This document shows, piece by piece, positions 44,770 through 54,004 of a stretch of DNA of 64,000 nucleotides. Position 1 is the first letter of the stretch. Every line of letters begins with the position of its first letter. The stretch spans positions 62,001 through 126,000 of the forward strand of contig NZ_CP046566.1 in assembly GCF_009740285.1 (NCBI RefSeq). The letters are read 5' to 3'. Source of the DNA: Phnomibacter ginsenosidimutans. GTDB lineage: Bacteria; Bacteroidota; Bacteroidia; Chitinophagales; Chitinophagaceae. The translations under genes were made by a program, and so were the position numbers. The notes under the pieces were generated by a model, which worked only from the letters and a program-made list of their open reading frames with translations, did no database searches and was not told the origin of the DNA.

Positions 44770-47112
44770 ATGCGATTGATTGCAATGGCCGGCTGCCTGC
44801 TGCTGTCGGCACAGGTGGCACAGGCACAGCCCGCTGTTTCGGCCAAGGCCGCTGCACTGGTAGCCCAAATGAGCCTCGAAGAAAAAGCCCGCCTGGTAGT
44901 AGGCATGGGCATGAACATTCCCGGCATGCCCAATATGAGCAACGGCCCTACTGTAGGCCAAACCATGGACAAAGTGCCCGGTGCTGCCGGCACTACTTTT
45001 GCCATTCCCCGCCTGGGCCTTCGCACCACCGTGGTAGCCGATGGACCTGCCGGTGTACGCATTGCCCCTGTACGTGAGGGTGATAAAAATAAAACTTACT
45101 ACTGCACAGCTTTTCCTATTGCTACGCTGATTGCCAGCAGTTGGGACACCACACTGGCAGCCAATATTGGCAAGGCCATGGGCAACGAACTCAAAAGCTA
45201 TGGCATGGATGTGTTGCTGGCGCCAGCCCTCAACATACACCGCAACCCACTGGGTGGCCGCAACTTTGAGTACTACAGCGAAGACCCTATCGTTAGCGGA
45301 TTTATGACGTCGGCAATGGTGAATGGTATTGAAAGCAATGGCGTAGGTACCAGCATCAAACATTATGCCGCCAACAATCAGGAAACCAACCGCAACCAGG
45401 TCAATACCATTGTGAGTGAAAGGGCCCTACGGGAAATATACCTGCGGGGTTTTGAAATAGCCGTGAAGCAAGCACAACCCTGGACAGTGATGAGCAGCTA
45501 CAACCGCATCAATGGAGTATCGGCGTCGCACAGCTACGAATTGCTCACCAGTATATTGCGCAAAGAGTGGGGCTTTAAAGGCATGGTAATGACCGACTGG
45601 TTTGGTGGCTACGATGCGGTAGCACAAATGCAAGCTGGTAACGATCTGCTGATGCCTGGTACTCCCAATCAGGTAAAAGACATTATGGCTGCCGTTGAAA
45701 ATGGCAAACTCTCTATGGCTGTGCTCGATGAAAATGCCGGCCGTGTGACCGATTATATTTTGCGGACGCCATCGCAGCAAGGCTATGCTTTCAACAATGC
45801 GCCAGATTTAACAACCCACGCAGCTATTGCCCGACAGGCTGCTGCCGAAGGCATGGTGCTCTTGCAAAACAAGTCACAAGCGTTGCCTCTGCCTGCCAGC
45901 GTGAAAAGCATTGCAGCCTTTGGCAATACCTCATACGATTTTATAGCCGGTGGTACCGGTAGCGGCGATGTAAACGAAGCCTACACCGTAAGCCTGGCCG
46001 AAGGATTGCGCAATGCAGGTTATACGTTGGATGCCACGCTGCAACAGCAATACACGCAATACATTGCGGATGCCAAAGCCAAACAACCCGCCAAGAAATT
46101 CTTTTTTGAACTGCCGCCACCCATTGCCGAAATGCCCATCGACCCTGCCCTGCTGGAAGCAAAAGCCAACAGCTGCGATGTCGCATTTGTAACCATCGGC
46201 CGCAATGCCGGCGAGTTTCAAGACCGGCAGCAGCCCAACGATTTTGACCTCACGACTGCAGAGCAAAACCTACTGCAGCAGGTAGCCACGGCCTTTCATG
46301 CCAAGGGTAAAAAAATGATTGTGATTCTCAACATTGGCGGGGTGATTGAAACGGCCAGCTGGCGCCAACATGCCGATGCCATTTTGCTGGCCTGGCAGGG
46401 TGGGCAAGAAGGCGGCAACGCTGTAGCCGATATTCTCAAAGGCAAAGTGAATCCATCGGGCAAGCTCACCACTTCGTTTCCGTTGCAGTATGCCGATGTG
46501 CCTTCGGCCAACAATTTTCCGGGCATTGAACTCAGCCAGGAAGAAGTGAAAAGTTCCTTTGGCATGAGCATGGGCAAGCCTTCGGAAGTAACCTACGAAG
46601 AAGGCATTTATGTGGGCTACCGCTACTATCAAACCTTTGGCAAGCCGGTAGCATTTCCGTTTGGATTTGGGTTGTCGTACAGCCAGTTTCACATCAGCAA
46701 GCTGGTGCTGAGCCAACCACAATTTAAAGGCAGCATTACCGCTACTGTAACGGTTACCAACACGGGCAAAGTAGCGGGCAAAGAAGTGGTGCAACTGTAC
46801 CTGAGTGCTCCGGCCCGTGCCATGCATAAGCCCGGCATGGAGCTGAAAACATTTGCCAAAACCAAACTGCTGCAACCCGGCGAAACGCAAACGCTGCGGT
46901 TTACCCTGCAGCCCAAAGACCTGGCCAGTTTTGATACGCAGCAAACCGCCTGGGTGGCCGAGCAAGGCACGTACATTGTGCATGCGGGCAATGCAGTGAA
47001 CAGCATTCACCAGCGGGTAAGTTTTACATTGCCCTCCAGCTTGCTGGTAGAGCAATGCCAAAAAGTATTGGTGCCTCAGCGGGCCATCAACGAATTACAA
47101 CCGCCCCGGTAA
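44770..47112 (+). CDS. glycoside hydrolase family 3 beta-glucosidase, exported
   Basis: A 780-residue protein with signal peptide (MRLIAMAGCLLLSAQVAQA). The (beta/alpha)8 domain has VVADGPAGVRIAP, GTSIKHYAANNQETNRNQV and the nucleophile Asp276 in VMTDWFGGY; the alpha/beta sandwich domain and the C-terminal fibronectin type III-like domain (VTVTNTGKVAGKEVVQLYLSAP) are complete. Full length for GH3. It removes terminal beta-linked glucose (or xylose) from oligosaccharides or plant glycosides in the periplasm. It sits between DUF1080 and Gfo/Idh/MocA genes, which could process the product. Start ATG 44770 is set by the signal peptide. Confidence 0.96.
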   Translation: MRLIAMAGCLLLSAQVAQAQPAVSAKAAALVAQMSLEEKARLVVGMGMNIPGMPNMSNGPTVGQTMDKVPGAAGTTFAIPRLGLRTTVVADGPAGVRIAPVREGDKNKTYYCTAFPIATLIASSWDTTLAANIGKAMGNELKSYGMDVLLAPALNIHRNPLGGRNFEYYSEDPIVSGFMTSAMVNGIESNGVGTSIKHYAANNQETNRNQVNTIVSERALREIYLRGFEIAVKQAQPWTVMSSYNRINGVSASHSYELLTSILRKEWGFKGMVMTDWFGGYDAVAQMQAGNDLLMPGTPNQVKDIMAAVENGKLSMAVLDENAGRVTDYILRTPSQQGYAFNNAPDLTTHAAIARQAAAEGMVLLQNKSQALPLPASVKSIAAFGNTSYDFIAGGTGSGDVNEAYTVSLAEGLRNAGYTLDATLQQQYTQYIADAKAKQPAKKFFFELPPPIAEMPIDPALLEAKANSCDVAFVTIGRNAGEFQDRQQPNDFDLTTAEQNLLQQVATAFHAKGKKMIVILNIGGVIETASWRQHADAILLAWQGGQEGGNAVADILKGKVNPSGKLTTSFPLQYADVPSANNFPGIELSQEEVKSSFGMSMGKPSEVTYEEGIYVGYRYYQTFGKPVAFPFGFGLSYSQFHISKLVLSQPQFKGSITATVTVTNTGKVAGKEVVQLYLSAPARAMHKPGMELKTFAKTKLLQPGETQTLRFTLQPKDLASFDTQQTAWVAEQGTYIVHAGNAVNSIHQRVSFTLPSSLLVEQCQKVLVPQRAINELQPPR

Positions 47113-47167
47113 AACCTATTGCAGGTGTGTATTTTCTACAACGGCTGTTGCGCAGGCAATGGCCGTT

Positions 47168-47197
47168 TTTGTTTGTTGGTGTGGTGGGGTAACTTTG
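47168..47197 (+). promoter_or_regulatory. Bacteroidota-type promoter of the HNH gene
   Basis: TTTG at 47168-47171 and TAACTTTG at 47190-47197 (consensus TTTG and TAnnTTTG) are separated by 18 bases. The ATG at 47203 is only six bases behind the -7 box, so the leader is very short or absent. Confidence 0.5.
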
Positions 47198-47202
47198 GTG
47201 GT

Positions 47203-47988
47203 ATGACAGAAAAGCAACGCACTTGGACAAGGGAAGAATTAGTTCTCGCAATCAACCTCTATGCAAAACTGCCTTTTGGTAAAATGCATAGCCGCAATGC
47301 GGATATCATTCAACTTTCAAAACTCATCGAAAGAACACCTTCTGCTATAGCAAGAAAGCTGGGCAACTTTGCTCACTTTGATCCTGAGTTGCAGAAACGG
47401 GGAATTAAAGGACTAGCGAATGTGGGCAAGCTCGACCGAATTGTTTGGGATGAATTTTATAATAATTGGGACGATGCATTCATAGAAAGCGAAAAGCTCA
47501 GAGCGTCTATCGCTAGCAAGCTTGCAGTTGAAGATATTGTTGTAGAAAAAGAAGAAAATGATGCAATAGACTACATTGGTGAGGATGTTCAACGACTTGT
47601 TTCAACAAGAAAAAATCAAGCTGTTTTTAGAAGATTAATCCTTTCGTCGTATAACAACACTTGCTGTATGACTGGCATACAAACAACAGCGTTGTTAGTG
47701 GCAAGTCATATTATTCCATGGAGTGAAAGTGTAACGGATAGATTGAAACCAACCAATGGTTTGTGCTTAAATGCACTTCATGATAAAGCTTTCGATAAAT
47801 ACTTAATTACTGTTCAGGCAGAGTCGTTGAAAATTGTTGTCTCTTCTAAATTACTTCTGCATAAAAGTGACAATGAATTTTTGCAACAAAACTTTTCGGC
47901 GTTGAATGGGAAAGAAATCATCATGCCGCAAAAATTCTTTCCATCAACCGATGCGTTGAAGCGGCACAATGATAAATTCATCCTTTAA
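47203..47988 (+). CDS. HNH-family endonuclease-like protein
   Basis: A 261-residue protein from ATG 47203 (MTEKQRTWTREEL). The C-terminal part has an HNH signature: CCMTGIQ, then SHIIPWSES, and NGLCLNALHDKAFD, that is the catalytic His of the first strand and the Asn/His of the helix. The N-terminal part (SKLIERTPSAIARKLGNF) looks like a small helix-turn-helix. Base composition is more AT-rich than the flanking sugar genes, suggesting transfer. No methylase partner lies next to it, so a complete restriction system is not evident. Its last codons overlap the stop of the convergent gene at 47985. Confidence 0.85.
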   Translation: MTEKQRTWTREELVLAINLYAKLPFGKMHSRNADIIQLSKLIERTPSAIARKLGNFAHFDPELQKRGIKGLANVGKLDRIVWDEFYNNWDDAFIESEKLRASIASKLAVEDIVVEKEENDAIDYIGEDVQRLVSTRKNQAVFRRLILSSYNNTCCMTGIQTTALLVASHIIPWSESVTDRLKPTNGLCLNALHDKAFDKYLITVQAESLKIVVSSKLLLHKSDNEFLQQNFSALNGKEIIMPQKFFPSTDALKRHNDKFIL

Positions 47989-49295
47989 ATCTTCCACCCA
48001 TTCGCATACTTCGGTAGCAGCAATTTATTCGCGGCTTTTTCGGCAAAGCGGGAATCGGCAGCGTTCCAGTGCAGGCTTTGGTTGGTGCGGAGAGCCGCGT
48101 TACCCATGTGGCAAACCTTTGCTACCAGTGCACCCGCTTCTATGGGGCAGTTGAGGCTGGCGGCATCGCGGCTTTTCACCGCCGCTACAAAATTGGCCGT
48201 GTGTAAGTCCAGCCCGTTGTCTACTCTTTTTGCCAGGCAATGGCTTCCATTTTAAGTTGCTTCTTGTCCATTTCGGGGCGTACTTCCCAGCCATCGCGGT
48301 TGAGCAGCAGGGTGCCCTTATCGCCGGTAAAGGCAATGCCGTGGTTGAGGCCATACAAGCCGTATTGCCGGCCCATGGTGTGCTCCCATGTCAATTGGAA
48401 ATTCGAAAACTCATACAAGGCCGTTTGTGTATCGGGTGTTTCCCGGGCATCGGTGGGGTAAGCCAGGTGGCCACCAAAACTGCTGATACGTTCGGGCATT
48501 TGTGCTTTCATGCCCAGCAGCACCATATCTATGAGGTGCACGCCCCAATCGGTCATGAGGCCGCCGGCATAATCCCAGTACCAGCGAAAGTTGTAATGAA
48601 AGCGGTTGGGGTTGAAGGTACGGTTGGGAGCGGGGCCCAGCCACATATTGTAATCTACCCCCGCAGGCACCGGCGCATCAGCGGCAGGCGGCAGTATGCC
48701 GTGGCCATTGTACATCCAGGCTTTGGTTTGGGCAATGGTGCCCAGTTGGCCACTGTGCACAAAAGCAATGGCATCTTTAAAATGCTGCTGGCTGCGTTGC
48801 CATTGGTTTACCTGCACCATGCGCTGGTGTTGGTTGGCCGCGGCTACCATCAGGGTGGCTTCGCCAATGCTGTTGCTGGCCGGTTTTTCTACATACACAT
48901 CTTTGCCGGCGGCACAGGCATCGGCCAGCATGAGGCAATGCCAGTGGTCGGGGGTGGCAATGATGACGATGTCCACGTCTTTATTGGCCAGCATTTGCCG
49001 GTAGTCTTTGTACAAGGCAGGCTTGCTGCTGTAGTTTTTCGAGTTCGCTTTTGCGGCGTTGCAATACGGCGTCGTCTACATCGCACAAAGCCACGCAGGT
49101 TACTTCGGGCAGCTTGAGCATGCTGGTGAGGTTGGCCCAGCCCATGCCGTTGGCACCAATGAGGGCCACGCCAATTGTATCGTTGGCACTTACCCGCTTG
49201 CGGTAAGCAGCCAGTAAATCCATGGGTATACCAGCCAGCAGGGCCATGCCAGCGCCAAGGGTGGCACCGTGTTGCAAAAACGAACGACGTTTCAT
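47985..49295 (-). pseudogene. second Gfo/Idh/MocA oxidoreductase gene, two frameshifts
   Basis: The gene starts at ATG 49293-49295 (MKRRSFLQHGATLGAGMALLAGI, a Tat signal with KRR). The first frame covers IGVALIGANGMGWANL and ends near 48981; the central part (KDVDIVIIATPDHWHCLMLADACAAGKDVYVEKPASNSI ... GGLMTDWGVHLIDMVLLGM) lies one frame over to 48221, and the C-terminus (VDNGLDLHTANFVAAVKSRD...) in the original frame to 47985. An extra base lies near 49021 and a base is missing from the T5 run at 48227-48231. Read through, it is about 436 residues. Related to but not the same as the 40470-41834 protein. Confidence 0.85.
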
Positions 49296-49696
49296 ACAGC
49301 GGAAAATTTTAGAGAGCTAAATATAAGGAAGGAGAATGCCAATGTGCTAATTAGCTAATGTGAAAATGGGTTTGCCGGAGAGGTTATGATTTGCCTTCGG
49401 CAAATGAGGGATGTTTCGCACAGAGTGCACGGAGAACGCAGAGGTTTTTTTGCCTTCGGCAAATAGGAAGTGTTTCGCACAGAGTACACAGAGGTCACGG
49501 AGGGTTTTTATTAGAATCTGTGTTCATCCGTTTTTATCCTGAATATCCGCGTCCTGTGTTTTTCGTTTCGTGGATGCTGTTTTCTTACCAGTCATAGCAT
49601 TCTCCGTTATCACTGTTTCTCTGCGGTAGAATATGCTTAGCACCTTCGCGTTGAAAAATCCATTTTTATCCCATTCATCTGCGTCTTATGTAAAGC
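49296..49696. repeat. intergenic region with two hairpin repeats
   Basis: Two copies of the TTTGCCTTCGGCAAA-type element (49388-49410 and 49448-49466), each followed by TTTCGCACAGAGT-CACA... and GGAGG phrases, and a reverse copy of an AACGCGAAGG-type repeat near 49640-49655. No gene. Confidence 0.65.
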
Positions 49697-50272
49697 TTAG
49701 CGTTGCGAACGGATGCGGCTCAGTGTTTCTTTGGTGATGCCCAAGAAGGACGCGATGTAAATGCCCGGCACTCGGGTAATGATGTCGGGAAATTGCTGCA
49801 GCAGTTTTTGGTAGCGTTCCTGCGCCGATTCAAACTGGATGGACTCCATGCGTTGCTGCGATAAAATCAGTGAACCCGTTACTGCTTTGCGCAACCATTT
49901 TTCTATGTCATGATGTTCGTCGGCCAGCTGCATCAATTGGTGGTGGTGCATCCCCCATACCAACGATGGCTCCAATGTATGGATGATGAGCTTACTGGGC
50001 TGACGGTTGAAAAAACTGGTGATAGAAAAAAAGAATTGTTCATCCAGCGCCAGCCATTCAGTGATGTCTTTGCCATGCTTGTGGTAAAAAATGCGCACCG
50101 CACCTTGCTCTACAAAGTACAGATAATCTGACACGCTGCCTTCGCGGAGCAGTGGCTGTTCTTTTGTACAATGCCAGTACTGCCATGCTTGCAGCATTGC
50201 CTGCAGCGGCGCTTCGCCAAGCGGATGCAGGCGCTGAATGTGTTGCTGTAAAATGTACGTAGAGGGTTGCAT
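49697..50272 (-). CDS. Crp/Fnr-family transcription regulator
   Basis: A 191-residue protein: cyclic-nucleotide-binding-like jelly roll (QPLLREGSVSDYLYFVEQGAVRIFYHKHGKD, QFFFSITSFF) and C-terminal winged helix (ITRVPGIYIASFLGITKETLSRIRSQR). Many Bacteroidota members lack a nucleotide-binding arginine and bind other ligands. Divergent from the GNAT gene (67 bases between), so it may control it. Start ATG 50270-50272. Confidence 0.92.
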   Translation of the reverse strand: MQPSTYILQQHIQRLHPLGEAPLQAMLQAWQYWHCTKEQPLLREGSVSDYLYFVEQGAVRIFYHKHGKDITEWLALDEQFFFSITSFFNRQPSKLIIHTLEPSLVWGMHHHQLMQLADEHHDIEKWLRKAVTGSLILSQQRMESIQFESAQERYQKLLQQFPDIITRVPGIYIASFLGITKETLSRIRSQR

Positions 50273-50338
50273 TCGTTGCGATGAAAATAGCCATGTTTTC
50301 TATACCTCAGCAATGCCCGGGCCATTTACTTTTGCGCC

Positions 50339-50863
50339 ATGCCTGTTACCTGTATGACCACCGCCGATATTGCCGAAGTGCAAGCCCTGGTGAATGCTGC
50401 TTACCGCGGCGAAGCCAGCCGAGCCGGTTGGACCACCGAAGCCGACCTTATTGCCGGCCATCAACGCATTGATGCGGCATCGCTGCAAACCATGCTGCAA
50501 CATGATAACGAGACTGTATTGCTGCTACGCAATGACGACGGCACATTGGAAGGTTGTGTGTACCTGCAGCAGCAACCGCAGGGTATGTACCTGGGCATGC
50601 TGAGCGTATGGCCACAGCAGCAGGCACAGGGTACGGGCAAAAGATTGATGCAGGCAGCTGAAGACTTTGCCCGCAGTAAACAAGTCCATCGCATCTTCAT
50701 GAGTGTGATTACGGTGCGTACAGAGCTCATTGCATGGTATCAGCGTCGCGGTTACAGCGATACCGGCGAACGCAAACCTTTCCCCAACAATCCGGTGTTT
50801 GGTACGCCACTGCAGCCGCTGGAGTTTATGATATTAGAGAAAGAGCTGAAAGCAACGTGCTAA
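50339..50863 (+). CDS. GNAT-family N-acetyltransferase
   Basis: A 174-residue protein. Motif A with acetyl-CoA loop QQQAQGTGKRLMQAAEDFA, and C-terminal RGYSDTGERKPFPN, PLEFMILEKEL. A TACTTTTG box (50326-50333) lies just before the ATG at 50339, fitting the -7 consensus. It is transcribed away from the Crp/Fnr gene. Substrate unknown. Confidence 0.9.
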   Translation: MPVTCMTTADIAEVQALVNAAYRGEASRAGWTTEADLIAGHQRIDAASLQTMLQHDNETVLLLRNDDGTLEGCVYLQQQPQGMYLGMLSVWPQQQAQGTGKRLMQAAEDFARSKQVHRIFMSVITVRTELIAWYQRRGYSDTGERKPFPNNPVFGTPLQPLEFMILEKELKATC

Positions 50864-51092
50864 TGTGAAAATGTACCAATGGGATTTGGGAGGGTTTATT
50901 TGCCTTCGGCAAATGAGGGTTTATTTTTTCGCACAGAGGGCACAGAGGGCTCGGAGAAATGATACAATCCGTTTTCATCCGCGTCACATGTTTCGCATAA
51001 AAAAATCTGTCGGCTACAGACGAGCTGTGGCCGACAGATGGTGCGGGTAATTTGGTAAATACGATGGCGTGTGTGGGTGAACAGGATACTGA
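50864..51092. repeat. intergenic region with hairpin repeat and a reverse-strand terminator
   Basis: One TTTGCCTTCGGCAAA-type element (50897-50918) followed by TTTCGCACAGAGGGCACAGAGG. The strong hairpin at 51005-51039 has its T-run on the reverse strand. Confidence 0.6.
50999..51039 (-). terminator. terminator of the outer-membrane protein gene
   Basis: Stem ATCTGTCGGC(T)ACAG / CTGT(G)GCCGACAGAT around ACGAG; a run of A on the forward strand (T on the reverse) lies on the left. It ends the leftward gene at 51093. Confidence 0.85.
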
Positions 51093-51752
51093 TTATCGAA
51101 GGATATAGCGAAAGCCAATACCCAAAAAAGTACTGTTGCCGGAAAACATCGAATTGAGATTAAAACTGGTGGAGCGGTCTTTATAGTTGTAAGGTGAAGT
51201 AGCTCGGCTTCGACCATGATTGATATATGCGCCAACCAAATTGCCCAATGTTACATCTGCTATCCAACGTTTGTTGAGCTGGTATGCAAGCCCAGGTTGA
51301 ATGCCGAGTCCAAGCCCATAGCTTTCGCCATTGGTGTTATTGATGCTATTGTTTTCAAATTGCTCCTTATGCTTACTAAATGAAAACTGCGTTAGAATGG
51401 TGGCAGTGCCATAAAACTTTTTACTAAATGGCAACAGATATTGAGACACATAACCAACCTGAAAAGAATTGCTTGTACGCTTTCTTTCGCCTGCGGCACT
51501 TAGATAGTCATACGTATTACTGTTGTAGTTGTAGTCAATAATAAAACCGCGGATACGGTTTTCTTTGTGCACCCATTGGCGGCCAACACCGATGCCAGTA
51601 GCAATACTTTTTGATTCGTTGTTATTATTACTCTCCTGTTTACTGCCGCCAATATTAAAGCTGCCGGTGAGTAATTGAGTGCCTTTGTTGAGCTGGGCTT
51701 GTAATGTGCCGCCACACAGTAGCAGCAAAGCGAGTGTAAAGCTGTTTTTCAT
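51093..51752 (-). CDS. outer-membrane beta-barrel protein
   Basis: A 219-residue protein from the ATG at 51750-51752 (MKNSFTLALLLLCGGTLQA, signal peptide); the frame extends to 51854 but those residues are not protein-like. The mature part consists of alternating beta strands with Gly/Asn-rich turns (GSFNIGGSKQESNNNNES, FQVGYVSQYLLP, FLGIGFRYILR, ending in a barrel-closing strand). No specific family recognised; size fits an 8-stranded barrel. The terminator at 50999-51039 lies downstream. Confidence 0.78.
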   Translation of the reverse strand: MKNSFTLALLLLCGGTLQAQLNKGTQLLTGSFNIGGSKQESNNNNESKSIATGIGVGRQWVHKENRIRGFIIDYNYNSNTYDYLSAAGERKRTSNSFQVGYVSQYLLPFSKKFYGTATILTQFSFSKHKEQFENNSINNTNGESYGLGLGIQPGLAYQLNKRWIADVTLGNLVGAYINHGRSRATSPYNYKDRSTSFNLNSMFSGNSTFLGIGFRYILR

Positions 51753-52066
51753 GCAGTTGATTTTGGTAAGCAATGTTGATGTATGCTGCAATCTATTTCG
51801 CTTATATAAGTTGTGCTGTTGCGGCATTGTTAACGCTGGAAAAAGAGAAAGCAATTAACAGTTTGTTGGAAGAGCGGGGGAGTTATTTGCCTTCAGCAAA
51901 TGAGTTTATTTTTCGCACAGAGGGCACAGAGGACGCAGAGGTTTATTGCCTTCGGCAAGTGAGTTTTGTTTCTCGCACAGAGGCCTCAGAGGTAGGTCAC
52001 GGAGGTATTTTAATAGGAGCTGTGAGCATCCGTTTTTATCCGTTCAATCCGCGTCATATTGTATAC
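51753..52066. repeat. intergenic region with two hairpin repeats
   Basis: Two TTTGCCTTCGGCAAA-type copies (51883-51904, with A in the loop; 51943-51964) with TTTCGCACAGAGG-type tails and a CATCCGTTTTTATCCG phrase. No gene. Confidence 0.6.
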
Positions 52067-52852
52067 CTACGAAATGCTGAATGCATCTCTGTCTCTCAAA
52101 AATGGCAGTTTGCTGCGGACTTCATCCAGCGTTGTTTTTGATAACACACAGGTATGTATGCACTCATCGTGTGCCTGTTCAAATTGTATATCGCCCATGG
52201 CATCTACCAGCATGCTGTTGCCGCTGTGGTATATGTTGTTGCCATCGTGGCCTACACGGTTTACACCCACCACATAGCATTGGTTTTCGATGGCACGGGC
52301 TTGCAGTAAGGTACGCCAGGCATGGCTGCGGCGTTCGGGCCAGTTGGCTACATACAGCAGTATATCGTACTCTGTATTGCTGCTGTCGCCTTGCTGGCGG
52401 GCCCACACAGGAAAACGCAAATCATAACACACCATCAAATTAATCCGAAACCCTTTAACCGAAGCAATGAGTCGCTTGTTGCCAGCAGCATAATGCTGGT
52501 CTTCGCCGGCAAAGGCAAACAGGTGTCGCTTGTCATAGTAGCCATATTGTCCGTTCGGCAGCATCCATATCAGCCGGTTGTAGTAGCGGCCTACTTCTTC
52601 AATCATGAGGCTGCCGGTAAGAATGATTTTTTTGCGGGCTGCTGTTTCTTGCATCCATTGTACCGTAGGGCCCTGCATGGTTTCAGCCAGCTGCTGTGGC
52701 CGCATGCTAAAACCCGTGCTAAACATTTCGGGCAGCACCACTACTTCGGTAAAACCAATGCTGTCAATTTTTTGCTGCAGCATGTGCAGGTTGGCCGTTT
52801 TGTCTTCCCAATGCAACTGGGTTTGTATCAGTGAAAGATGCAATTGACTCAT
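52067..52852 (-). CDS. omega-amidase / carbon-nitrogen hydrolase (nitrilase superfamily)
   Basis: A 261-residue protein from the ATG at 52850-52852 (MSQLHLSLIQTQLHW); an ATG at 52876 is also in frame. The triad is Glu42 (VVLPEMFSTGF), Lys108 (YDKRHLF) and Cys142 (MVCYDLRFP), all present. The pattern of GQYGYYDKRHLFAFAGEDQHY is that of YafV-type omega-amidases, which release ammonia from 2-oxoglutaramate and 2-oxosuccinamate. Cytosolic. Convergent with nothing nearby; the next gene (52955) is divergent. Confidence 0.92.
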   Translation of the reverse strand: MSQLHLSLIQTQLHWEDKTANLHMLQQKIDSIGFTEVVVLPEMFSTGFSMRPQQLAETMQGPTVQWMQETAARKKIILTGSLMIEEVGRYYNRLIWMLPNGQYGYYDKRHLFAFAGEDQHYAAGNKRLIASVKGFRINLMVCYDLRFPVWARQQGDSSNTEYDILLYVANWPERRSHAWRTLLQARAIENQCYVVGVNRVGHDGNNIYHSGNSMLVDAMGDIQFEQAHDECIHTCVLSKTTLDEVRSKLPFLRDRDAFSIS

Positions 52853-52954
52853 GCTTACAAATGTACGGGCATCCATACGGGTAAAACTTGCGTATCCTTT
52901 TTGAGCACTGTAGCTTTACCTGCTGTACGATGGCTGCTGTCTAAACCCTGAACC

Positions 52955-53998
52955 ATGAAATATTTTTTATGCATCCTACTGTTGCTGGCAAATGCAACAG
53001 CACTATTGGCGCAGCGCAGTCATCGCATGCCGCCCCGCTCCAATGGCGAGTTGTACATACCCAATGTGTCGGCCACGATAAAACCCGGCGATACCATTTT
53101 ACTGTCGGGCAAATACAAAATCATTAACCTGAATGAAGTAAATGGTACGGCAGAAAAACCCATTGTGATTTATGCATGGCATCCGGTAACGGTAGGTGTT
53201 GGCGCCAGCAATTATGGCATTATGGTGCAGGGCCGATACTGGAAATTTTTGGGTGCCGGCCACACCACGGTGTACAATCCTGATTACACCTTGAATGTAT
53301 TGTTCAATGCAGGCAATAGCCGTTTTTTCAGCATCGATAGTGTTTCGCTGCGCAATGGCCAGGTAGGCATTTTTGCTTTACCTGCCGATAGCGCCACTCA
53401 TGGCGATGTACGTATCACAAACTGCAGCATTGCGCAAATAAAAGGAGCCCGTACTGCAGGTAAAAGCCAGGCCATACATATTGGTGCTACCAATGTGGCA
53501 CTGGCCGATACAGTGGGTTACCGTTCGGTGCAGATTGCGCATTGCAGCTTGTCGGGTATAGATGGTGTGGGCATACAGGTGGTAGGAACCCGCACCACAT
53601 TGATAGAAGATGTACGCATCGATTCTTTTGGCAGGGCCGCTTTGCCTTTTCAAAACAGCGGCATTGTAGTGGGGCCGCATGTAGCCTTGCAATTGCAGCA
53701 AAGCCACATCAGCACAGGCACTGGTCCGGCAGTCAGTATTTTTAGTGCCGGTGTACAAAGAATAGCGCAGTGTGTATTTATGCAAACGGCTACCGCCGCC
53801 GATCAGGATGCGGTATACATCGAGCAAAAGCAATCGAAAGATGCGGTGGCCAATATTACCCTGACTGATGTACAGATAAACGGTGCCAACCGCTATGGCG
53901 TACACAATGTGCTGGCCAAACCAGTACGCCTCATTCGGGTGCAGATTAGCAAAGCAGGGAAGGCCAAAACATTTGGGCCGGTGGTGCTGGCTAAGTAA
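52955..53998 (+). CDS. secreted beta-helix protein
   Basis: A 347-residue protein with signal peptide (MKYFLCILLLLANATALLA). The mature part has parallel beta-helix coils rich in NCSIAQIKG, HCSLSGIDGVGIQVVG and GIVVGP-type strands, as in right-handed beta-helix (pectate-lyase-like) proteins. No catalytic residues stand out. The start is set by the signal peptide. Divergent from the omega-amidase gene (102 bases between), convergent with the MBL gene. Role unknown, perhaps glycan binding or lysis. Confidence 0.75.
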   Translation: MKYFLCILLLLANATALLAQRSHRMPPRSNGELYIPNVSATIKPGDTILLSGKYKIINLNEVNGTAEKPIVIYAWHPVTVGVGASNYGIMVQGRYWKFLGAGHTTVYNPDYTLNVLFNAGNSRFFSIDSVSLRNGQVGIFALPADSATHGDVRITNCSIAQIKGARTAGKSQAIHIGATNVALADTVGYRSVQIAHCSLSGIDGVGIQVVGTRTTLIEDVRIDSFGRAALPFQNSGIVVGPHVALQLQQSHISTGTGPAVSIFSAGVQRIAQCVFMQTATAADQDAVYIEQKQSKDAVANITLTDVQINGANRYGVHNVLAKPVRLIRVQISKAGKAKTFGPVVLAK

Positions 53999-54004
53999 AT
54001 TTTT

